From Parachlorella kessleri (taxonomy: Eukaryota; Chlorophyta; Trebouxiophyceae; Chlorellales; Chlorellaceae): a DNA stretch of 21,670 nt. The notes beneath the pieces are model-generated. The model did no database searches and was not told the origin of the DNA. It worked only from the letters and a program-made list of their open reading frames with translations. Shown here piece by piece: positions 1 through 10,300 of the stretch. Each line of letters starts with the position of its first letter. The stretch's first letter is position 1. The DNA lies in NCBI GenBank assembly GCA_001598975.1, contig BBXU01002212.1:1-21670 (forward strand). The letters are read 5' to 3'. A program made the position numbers and the translations under genes.

Positions 1-1304
1 AGAGGCAGAGGTTGCACCCGACTCCACGGTATGGGCTCCGGTCTGTGACGTGTAACCCGAGGTCGTCTCCTTACGTACGACCCTGGCTAGTGCCTGTGGT
101 TTTGCCAGGGTTAGGGTTAGGGTTTAGGGTTTAGGCACAGCTGCGGCTGCGGCTGCGCCCTTGAGGCCTGGGCATATCCATTAATCCGTTAGTGAAATGA
201 TGAGAACCTTGTTTGACTTACCTGACGGACAAGTCCAGGCATCGCGAGCTCGCCAGGCAATTGTCACTCAAACTCCCTTGAAAGGTGCGGCCTTAGCACC
301 TCGAGGAGTGCCTTTCAGCCCCCCCTCCCCCCACCCCACCCGACCCACACACCCTCTGCCCCACACACCCATCCGGCCGCCGCCCTTCACGGAAGCCTCC
401 CCACAGCTTAGCAGTAGGGAGTTTTACTTCAGGCGGCCAACCCCCTGCGGCAAACAAGGGCAACGCTCACTAGGGATGCTTGGCTCACCTTAACCTAGAT
501 GTCGAAGTTGCTGTATACGTCGTTAAAGATGTGCACGCATGCAGGTAGTCCACTGTAGCCAGCCAAGGCCAAGGTAAGAGCACCGTACGTACAAGTTTGC
601 TGTTCAGGCAAGGACCACGCCAGCGGTGTCACAGTCGGTACCGCGATGACTGAGATACTGCTTTCCGGCGCTTACACTACTATTCCGACTGAGCCACTAC
701 CTTTTGAAACGGCGATCTTATCGCAAGCCCGACAGCGGGAATATCATGACCAAGTACTAGTACATGTTTCGAAGTGCGCCTGCCAGCAGTTGGTGAAACC
801 GGTCGCAAAACCACTACGTGAATACAGCAGGGCAAACCGAGCCAACTTGCCGCTGGTATGCCTCGCAGTACGCCGGGTGTACAGCTTCTGCAAGCCATCA
901 GTACAGTACTGAGTGGTGCCAGTGCATAAAAGCAGATTACGGCTGACCGGTTCGACTTATTTGAGCTGACTGACCTGCACACTTAGTGCAGCATCTTTCA
1001 ACCGTACCTTGGTACCGCTTGGGCGGGTTTCTATACGCCAGTGGCGCGGCCCAACGACCGTGGCCATAACTTGTTCTCGTGTAGCCAGAACAGCCAGCAG
1101 AGACTAGTACAGAACCATACAAAGTCAGTAGAATAGTTTGTGCATGTGCCTAGGGTTGGTTGGTCTTGCAAAATTCCCAATTTACGCTAAACCGCAGGCC
1201 CCGTTGCAAGGCATGCCCCATCACAGGTGGCGCACACATTTATTCTCGTACCCACTGGTTCCCATGAATGTCCTTGGGTCCTACAAGAAGAGAGTAGCAC
1301 CTGC
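1..1304. other. Gene-poor left flank, possibly subtelomeric
   Basis: No coding region is supported here. The open frames present (for example 197-493 plus, 646-912 plus, 680-982 minus) have no recognisable domain, overlap one another on both strands and lack a convincing start or splice context. Composition looks less GC-rich and less CAG-rich than the rest of the window. A short telomere-like array lies at 107-135, which makes a subtelomeric or interstitial-telomere origin possible. Part of the right end must be the 3' untranslated region of the minus-strand U-box gene that stops at 1305; the poly(A) site was not identified with confidence. Confidence 0.5.
107..135 (+). repeat. Short mixed telomere-like array (TTAGGG and TTTAGGG)
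   Basis: The sequence reads AGGG, two TTAGGG units, one TTTAGGG unit and a final TTTAGG. TTTAGGG is the usual telomere repeat of land plants and many green algae such as Chlorella; TTAGGG is the vertebrate/fungal form. The array is only about 29 bp and is flanked on both sides by ordinary sequence, so it is not a chromosome end here. It may be an interstitial relic or a subtelomeric junction. Confidence 0.7.
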
Positions 1305-4300
1305 TCAAGCCCCCAATCCCGCTACCAGCAGGTCCCGCACGGCAAAATTTGGCCGCGGCAGGGTGCTTCCCAGGGGCTGGCCCGTCACTGGTGAAGTGTT
1401 GCTGCCTGCCGCCAGGTAGGCCTCCAAGGCGGAGCGCTCGTAGGTCCACCCGTCTGCCGCCACCACTGGGTCCTGAATCGGCTTGCCAGAAAGCCGGCAT
1501 TGAACAACAGCTGCCAGGGAAGGCGGGTGAGCCGACTGCGCTGCCAGCAGCTTTGTGGGTGATGCCTCCGTGGCAGCTGAGTCGTCCAGAGACACCCAGA
1601 CAGTGCAGTCGACACCGCTGCTGCTGGCGGAAGTGGCGGTGCTTCTGATCCTGTTCGTCGCTTCCCCAGGCATGCAGGCTTCCTGCTGCGGTGGACGGGC
1701 TGGAACATTGGCAAGCTTCGCATCTGCTGAAGTGGGCGGCTGCATTGCCGGGAACAGCATGGATAGCAGCTCCTGCGGCGCCAAGCACATACCCTTGGTA
1801 AGAAGTGTGCTGAGGGGCCACCTTGTGCCACAATCGATGTGAAGCTGCAGAAGACACCACATGCTTCGCCCTGCCACTGCAAGTTTGTGGCTGATGGGTG
1901 ACCATGTTTAATCTCCATTTTCGCTTCTCTATTCTCCATTGAAAATGGAGAATAGTCACTACCCCATGTCAGCATCTCCAGGCTGTCAGCCATAGAAGTG
2001 TTGCTCTCCCACCACAGTGCAAGGCGTGATGTGCAAGCTGGTCCCAAGCAGTATGACAGAGGTCATGGGTGCAGGCAAGGCCACCTCTCTGGGAACATAT
2101 TGCTAGAGTGCAGACGGTCCCTTCACCTGGAGCTCAGGGTCCTGCTCCTCTGCTTGGGCAGCAGCAGGCTCGCTGTGGTTCGCACCAGATGAGCGGGCAG
2201 GCTGCTGCTTTTCTGCCACGGCAGCAGTAGGTTCGTGGTGGTTCCCACCGGGCGAAAGGGCGGGCTGCTGGGCCTCTTCTAAGGACGACAGTGCCTCAGC
2301 GGGGTTGGGCACTAGGGCAGGCTGCTCCTCGGTTAGCGGTGATGCCGCCAATGCTTTGCTGAGCGAGGCAGCCGGCAGCTGCTGGGAAGGCAGAGCAGGC
2401 TCAGCGCAGGCATCGCCAGGGTCGGCTGGGCTTGTGCCTGGGTGCACGTCTCCCTTGGCTGTCGCCTGTTTAGCATGTGCATGCTGGGCCTGCTGCGTGG
2501 CCTTCTTCTTGAGCTGGCGCTTGCTGGCCTTTGTCGCTTCTGGCTCCCTTGCTTTACTGGAAGTAGGAGGCTTCAGAGCTCCCTGCGCCCACACAAACCA
2601 CTAGTGGCCACTACTTGCTCAAATGGCTGGACATCTGTAACCAGAGAGGACAGTCGTGTGGGATATACTATCCACAAACCAGGCGAGGCTGCAGCCTAAT
2701 AAACAGTGCGACACTGGCCAGCTGGTCTCGCAAATCCGACCTGAAACACACCATGGCTGCCCCTCTGGCCTTCAGTAGACAGTCCCACCTGCTGCTTCGC
2801 TTGTTCCTGCGGCCGCGCAGCTTGTTCCTCCTGCCTTTCCTCGATTTGTCTCCGCTGCCGGTCTTCAGCCTCCTTCCGCTTCTGCTCCTCGGCCTTCCTC
2901 CGCTGCTGCTCCTCCGCCTCCCTCTGCTGCTCCTGCTCAGCCTTTTGCCTCCGCTCCCTCTCCTCCCTGTCGGCCCGTTCCCGCGCCTGCTGTGCCTGCT
3001 TCGCCGCCTTCTGGCGCTGGCGCCTGGCCGCCTTGGCGTGCTGCGCCTGCTGCGCTGCTTCTTCCTCTTCCAGGAGCGCAGCGGCCGCTGTTTCACGTGC
3101 GGCGGCCTGCAAGGGGCAGCTCAGCTCGCAAGGCATGGAGGCAGTGCCACAGTGGCAATGGGAACACGTAGCTGGGCTCAAGCATCTGGGGTGCGGTAGA
3201 GTAACTGACACATTCCTGTTGTCAGTTATTGCCCTCTACCAGCAGGAGCACCAGGGAGCCTAGGACCAACAGGCTCTTGAGCAGGGACGCGCTTAAAGCT
3301 TCAGATGGCATAAGCTGGCTTTCAGTTGAGCCCAAAGCTCCAGATGGCATAACCAGGCTTTCAAGTTGGTGGGCTCATTCATTGGTTCAGTGAAAGCCAC
3401 GAACAAGGCCAGGAGTGACAGGAGCAGGCAAGGCAACAGCAGGGGTACCACAATAGCAAACCGGAGACCCACCTCCGCGTTAGCCTCCTCTTGCTGTGCT
3501 TCTTTAGCCAGGGCTTCCACCCGCCGTATTGCAGCTGCTGCTGACGCTGCTACCGCCTGCTTCCAGTGGGAAGGAATATGTACTATATATGACGAATTTC
3601 AACCGGGTCCAAGCGTGAGCAGGCGTGAGGCCACCACATGATAAGCTCTATGGCTTGATAGGGTGCAACCCATGCAACTCTTGTGGTGAAGGCACCAGTA
3701 ACACAAACAGCAGCCTGAGCTCCTCCTGGGCTGGTCCCCGCCCCCATCCCTGAGCAGCAACATGCAATACCAATCCTGAAAACCCTGTCATACAAATCGA
3801 TGCCCCACAGCAAGCTGGTACCTGACAGTCCTGCCAACCACGCAGGCAAGTAACCGACGAGTAAGGACGACGCCTCGGTAGCAGGCACACAGTGGCAACC
3901 CATCACCCACCCGCAAATTCTTGTCCCTGCTTCGCTGCATGGCCGCACACAGGCGGGGGAAAGGCGGGCCCAGCACAGGTGGGTCCCTTGCGCTGACAAA
4001 GTCGCGGCATGCTCTCTTTACCAGCGAAGGCTCCTGCAGGCAGAAGGCAGCCCAGGCAGCTAGCTAGCTAGCAGCCCACGACGCCTGCTGGAAACTGTGG
4101 AGGGTAGGACTGCCGCTGACGATACAAGCTGACAACAATGGGCATTTTGCCAGCCCAACCTGTGCCTGACTGGGTTGGGACACTGGCAATACGGGCTGCT
4201 CAGCTGCCCGTGCCTCCCCTCATGTCATACACCATACACAGGGCATGCACCAGTAACAGGCCCTACTAGTTTGCAAGGGTTTACGTGTGGGCAGTCAAGA

Positions 4301-7300
4301 TGCCAGTAGGGCGCTTGTGCTAGTAGAGCGCACCTGAGCCAGCAGTGTTTCGAGCAGCATGCTGGCTGCCGCTGCAGGCTGCCAGTACCAGTACAAGCCC
4401 TTCTCACTGAACTGCGCTTGGTCCCTGATGCAGGCAGCAGGCACAAAACTTTAGGGCAGTGTGCCATCCAGGAGCAGGCGCTGCTTGCACAGAAGGCCAG
4501 GCATCCTGGCAATGCTGGTTGGCTGTAAGCAGCACTCCTGTAATACAAGGAGCGCGCTCACTTCTACAGCAGCTAGGGCAGGGCAGCGGAAACACTACGC
4601 ATTGCCGTGTACGGCGGCAGCAAGACAGTCGCTACAAACAAGTCCTGCATGATGGACCCAGATTACGCCGCTCACAGCAACAGTGCTGACCTCTGTCGTG
4701 CCCACCTGCGCAGCTCCCTGCGTGCACTGCCCCTCAATAGCTGCAGGCGCTCGTCCATGTACTTCTCCAGGTCCCAGGCCCCCGCCAGCGCCCCTTGCAG
4801 CACGCGCAGCGCAGCGTGCAAAGCGCCGCCCTCCAGCAAGGACGTGATCAGCTGCCGGCTCCTGTCGCTGCTGGCAGCGCTGCGGCCTTGCGCCGCTGTG
4901 GACAAGTGCCTGCGGGGTGGTCCGCGGGCTGGCGTGCGCTGGTGTTGTTTTGTGTTGTGTTGTTGCATGCCCTCTATCGCGGCAAGCGCAGCAAGCACAG
5001 CACAGAGCGGCGCAGCAGGCTCGCCAGGGCGCAGTACAGGCAACGTCTCTGCAGCGCACAGCACAGCATGCAGCACAGCAGGCTCACCACAGCATGTCGT
5101 GCAGCAGCGTGGTCGCCCACGCCCGGCGCTGCAGGTCGTCGAGGGGGTCATCCGGGGTCTGGAAGGGCGCACAGCACAGCTCTAGCAGGTACTCTAAAAA
5201 GTACTGCTCGCCCGCCAGCACCTTGGAGATGCCAGGAATCTGAGGACAAGAAAGAAGGCATGGAGTAGAGCACGAGGGGGAAACGGTGCTGCATTTGCAA
5301 GAAGGCGGGCCACTTGTGGAGGAAATACCCCAAGCAGGCAGAAACCCACCGCCACTGATAGTAAGGACATAGCTGAAGGTGGGTGAAGGCGAATGGGGAA
5401 ATGTGCTCCCCCCCCCCCCCTCGGCCCGCTGGTACCCTGTCCCGCTATCATCCTCGCCTTGAGAGCCGTTTTGTTTGTGATGGAAAGCACAGAACTCTCC
5501 AGCGCATGCTTTGTTGGTACGCCCTGCAAACACGCGCAGCAAACAATGCGCTCATCACACACACCAGTCCAGCGAAGGGGCCCAGCCTGTGCCAAAGGGT
5601 CGCCACCTATGCTTCAAGAAACAGGGGCATTGGTGCAACGACCCACCATAGCATGGCCCTCCCTCGGATATCCAGGCTGTCCTGCTTCGCTACCCACGAC
5701 CGCGATGCCGGGGCGGCGGGCCCACACAAGCAAGTTTCAAGGTGTACCCCCTGCCGAAAGACTTGTAGTACAGCCACTCTCGCCGCCCCTGTGAGTGACG
5801 CCACCCACCTCCACAGGAACGCTTATGCCATCATTTGCCTCGCTGTCACGCCACCTCAGCAGGCCCAGCAGCTCAGCAGGGGCCATCAACTGGCGCAGGC
5901 GGTCAAAGGCCTCATTGGAGAAGGCCTCCCCCGAGCCTGCTGCAGGCAGCAACACCTCTTCATTGGTCACCACTAGTCAACAGGCAGCAAAACTCCCCCA
6001 TGCCTGCAGGCAGCAGACCACCTCATTAGTTGCCACAACCCCCTGGTTCCGCAAGGCGCTGGAACATGGTAAGGGTCTGTTGTACCCCTAGGTCGGCTAG
6101 GTGGCACCCCATTGACCTGGCACTCCCCCTCACCCTGAGCCAGCACGCCAGCCGCAAGGGCTCCCCAGCCGCAGCGTCCCCATCGCTGCTGGAACCCCCT
6201 TTGAACATGTCTCACACAAGCAGGCAAGCCCACTACGAGACAGGCGCAGGAGCTCAGCATGCATGACAGCCTCCCTCTTAAACCTGGCTGGGACTCTTGC
6301 CGGCCCTGTGGCAGTGACGGACGCAAGTGCTGTGTTTGCCATTGCATCACATGCCCCACCACCGCGACCTGCCCCTGCACTGCTGACGCCCGGCGGATTC
6401 CTTGGGATGCCTTATAACACACCCTTGAACCACTGCACAGCCCAGAACGCAGCACTTCACACAGCTAGGCTGCAACCAGCTTGCCATACAATACAACGAA
6501 CAAGCCCCGCTTGCCTCCAAGGCTGTCCTTCTCCGCAGCACTGGGCGCCTGTAACATCTCGGCCACCAATGCCAGCGGGAACTGCGCCCACAGCCTGAAC
6601 ATCCTGCCGACCCCGGGGGTCTGCTCCGCCAGCATCTGCGGGTTATAGGGGAGGAGGACGCAGGCTGTTGAAGAGGAGAGCCGCAGGTTGTGGGAGAGCA
6701 GGGAAGCAGGTTGTGCGAGGGGAGAGACACAGGGGGCGCGGCGGCCATTTCTGGGACTGGGTGTGGCTGTGGGGCACCCTGCGGGTCCCGCTGCAGTGCA
6801 GGCGACACATGCACAGTGCAGGACACAGGAGCCCGCCCAGCAGAGACCTACAAGCACAGCATGCAGCACATGGGAAGTACCGCACTGGCCGGTCACCCAC
6901 CTTGCCTTCCGGGGTCCCCAGGGGCACCCCCGGCTCCCAGTGCGTCCCCTTTTGCACCAGCAGCGTCAGACCACCTAGTTCCAGGGCCAGCTCGCGCTTA
7001 GCGGCAGCGCTGGCTTGGCACACGAGGCGCAGCACGGCCAGCATGGACAGCAGCATGCGCACGTGGGGGGACTCCCTGCAGGCAGACGCAGCAGGGCACG
7101 CGCGTTGGGCCCCCAGCGGGCGAGTGTGGGACTGAGTGCAGCAATCAATCAATGTGGGGCGGCCGCCTGCTGTTAGCAGAGGCTGAGCACCCAGCATAGA
7201 GCAGGACGCACCAGCGGCAACGCAGAATGTGATAATGCAAGAGTTGCTCCTTCCAGGATCGAACCCTGGCGTGTTCCATTAGGGACAACAAGGTTAAAAG

Positions 7301-10300
7301 CTGCCAGCTAATCGGGCTGGGTTTGAGGCACTCCGAAGGAGTGGTGGTTATGCCCTGCTGTTAGCATGGGCAGAGATGGGCAAAGTGGGGCATGCCAGAT
7401 GCCTGCCCTGAGACGCTGAGGTTTCCAGGCACGCCTCCTGTAAAAGGGCCCCTTTGAAGAAAAACCACTGTATGGGCTCACATACACACGATACATGCAA
7501 ACTGGGATAATTCGCTTGCTCCCTGCTCTCGGCTAGCCGCGGCTTTGCCAAGTGACGCAGCTGGCACCCGGCAATCCGCTGACCCAGCTGTCACATGCAT
7601 CTCATCTTAAACAAGGATGCCGGGCCTCGCACCATCCAAGGACACTCCAAGTGGTCAGGGCTCCCAAACACGTGCTGCAAAGCGGCGGGCTGGCAGGCAT
7701 CGCACAATGGCGCTGGTGGAAGTTGGGGAGTGCTGCTCATGGCGAAAACTATCGCTGCAGGACGGGCAGGAGGACGTTGTGCTGGACGGTCATCAGCCAA
7801 CGGACAGCTTTAAGTAGAAACAATTCTCCTATTCTGCATTTCTACTTCTCCATTGTCAATGGAGCGATGCACCTGGTGGGGTCGGCCAGGTTGCACTGGC
7901 TCACATAATTGGCCACATAGCCCATGGAAGGGAAGTCGCGCAGCACGGCCAGGAACACCGGGCTCACACCCGCTTTTATGAGGAGCTCCATCATCGCCTG
8001 CAGGCATGGCATGCACAGCACACGGGAGGGTGCCTCGCAGCTTTCTTGGAGCACTGCCTCAGGAAACACACACGGCAACTGCAGAAGCGCGGCGGCATTT
8101 GCCATGCCATGTGGTGCACAGACTGACACTGGGTTCCCCCCAACCCCCATCCCCACTGCACATGCCGCCGCTTGCTAGTGCCAGTGGCATCCTTCCAGGG
8201 GTGCTTTGGCCTGCCCATAGCTTCCCAGCGCCCGCAAGCCTCGCCCAGTCATGCTCCTTCTGATGTTTAGGTCAGTACGGCGCTGCCCCAGTGCAACCAA
8301 CCTTCAGTACTAATCCATTAGTGCCGGCCCATATCAGCCCCCCAAGTACTTCCTCTTTGCTCCCTGAGCAACCGCCCACATATATCAGCCACTCGCATCA
8401 ACTAAACATTACCAAAAGAACACAAGCCACCCCACCAAGCACCATGGGTACACAGCATGCAGGGCGCACCGCGTGCTGCCCATGCCAGTCCCTCACACGC
8501 TAGACACGCTGCCCGCATACCTGGCGCTCCGGGTGCATGGTCCTGCTTTCCGGTTGAGGCGGGCTCTGGTAGGGCAGCATGTTCAGCGCCTCAAAGCACT
8601 CCGCTGCGATGTCGTGCGCCTGGTGGCGCCACGTCAGCCCGCGCTGGAGCGTAGCGTAGCGTGACAGGAAGTCCAGCATGGCGTCGATGCCCCCGGCTAG
8701 AACGAACTCCCTGGCCAGGTGGCGGTTCAGCAGGCACTTGCACACCCCACTGGTGCAGTAGTTCAAATGCTCAGCCATCTGCAAGGAGAGGGGGGAGGTA
8801 TCGGGTACCAGGTCGAGCAGCAGCAGGTGAGTCCCGGTTTTGACTTGGCTGCATGTGACTGTGGGAGGAGACGTAAGGAGGCACAGGGCTCCCCACGGCA
8901 GCACACAAGGTTGCTCCAGGCAGTGCGGCAAAGGTGAAAGCAAGCTAACAGGCAGGCAGACCCGTTGGTGGTTGCATGGACCAGTCGTGGACAAGCGACA
9001 AGCCTGGGACAAGCAACCCCGCTAAGCCAGGTGCTTCTGCCTAGAAATGCAGCAGCTCAGCCGCGGGAGAGCCCTCACGACACCAAACAAGAAAGTGTGA
9101 GTTGGGTTCAGTCGTCCATGGAGCGAGGGCAGCACAGTTGTAGCCGTGCCTTGCCGAGGAAGGCAACATCCTTACCAGGTTGTATGTTGACAGCGTGGGA
9201 ATCCGGTGTTGCTGGTGTAACGCCTCATAAGGCCTGCACCAGTGTCAAGACACCCGCCATCAGCAAATGCGAACCGGCGCGTGTTGGTGTACTGCTTGGT
9301 GTACCGGCGCACTCTCAAGCCGGCCGACCACCCGCCATGCAGAAAGCCCACCATGCAGCAGAAGGACGCTGGGGGCAGCTAGGGGCACCGCATGCCGTGA
9401 TGTCCATGCAGGTCACCTAGGTCCACATCACAACCATGGCAGCAGGCTTTGCTGAACCAGAGATGAGAATTGTACCCTTCTAACTGCCCCCATGCAGTCA
9501 GTTGGTCGGTAAGGCCATACAAGGTGCAATACCAAGCGCATACTGGTCTTTTCGTCAGGGTCATCCTTGGCTCCAACCCTGCCATGCCGTGGGCAGCGAC
9601 TGCACCAGCAGCGCTGCCGCAAACGTTACAAAGCCAGTGCCAATTGCTCCTGGTTGCAAGTTCCCACCTTACCGATGCCAACCACCTCTGCAGCCCACCC
9701 TATAGACAAGCACGGCTCACCCAGTCAGGCGGGCGAGCATCGTGACGCAGCCCTCCATCGCTGCGGGCCCCACCACCCGCTTGAACACCTCCACGGGGGA
9801 TAAGGAGGTGCAAGCTCGGCCGGGGATGGGGATCCTGGGGTCGTGGCTGGTGAGGGGCAGCAGTACGGGGCCCCTCATGAGCTTCAGGGCCACCACCTGC
9901 CAGGAGGGGAGCTGGGCTCCTGGCGGGGCGCCTGCGCAGCACCCTCAGCGTGCACCCGGCTTCGACATAGTGCGGCAGGCTAGTAGCACAGGTGGACACC
10001 CAAACCTACCAAATGCTACTCACCCCTCTAGCTTGCGGCAGGTAGCCTACCAACCTGCACTTGTGTACGCGTGGCGACCAAAGGCTGACAAGCCTGCCGC
10101 GCATGGATTTGCATTTTGCAGAATCAGTTCTCCCATGCGTCCCAGCAGTGACCCAGCACTGTCCCTGCCCGCGGCCCCAGCCCCTGCACACTCACCCAGC
10201 ATGTCTAAAAGCCGTGAGCTAGCATCCAGCTGCCTTCTCCACACGGAAACCCAGTCGGGGAAGTCACAGCGCGCGAGAGCGAGTGCTACGACATGCAAAG

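Noticed and set aside
1240..1959. Minus-strand frame of 239 codons overlapping the U-box exon
   Set aside because: It is a different frame from the one encoding the U-box motif and has no recognisable domain.
2615..3199. Plus-strand Leu/Pro-rich frame of 194 codons
   Set aside because: It is the antisense mirror of the E/K/Q/R-rich coiled coil; no domain and no splice or start support.
3293..3520. Minus-strand frame with a strongly hydrophobic, membrane-like stretch (AIVVPLLLPCLLLSLLALF)
   Set aside because: The exon ends at 3473 with a good GTGGGT donor and joins in phase to the coiled coil at 3106; the hydrophobic part is intron.
4950..5085. CAGCA-rich stretch that could look like a CRISPR or coding repeat
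   Set aside because: Units are short and irregular and the stretch is an intron (4910-5087) of the U-box gene; no spacer-repeat pattern.
7253..7345. A complete tRNA gene
   Set aside because: Only the T-arm is intact; no D-arm or anticodon stem can be drawn.
8521..8778. Weak likeness of AREFVLAGGIDAMLDF to a DCAF1 armadillo segment
   Set aside because: Too short and generic for armadillo-type repeats; neighbouring exons do not follow DCAF1 and there is no LisH or WD40 part.
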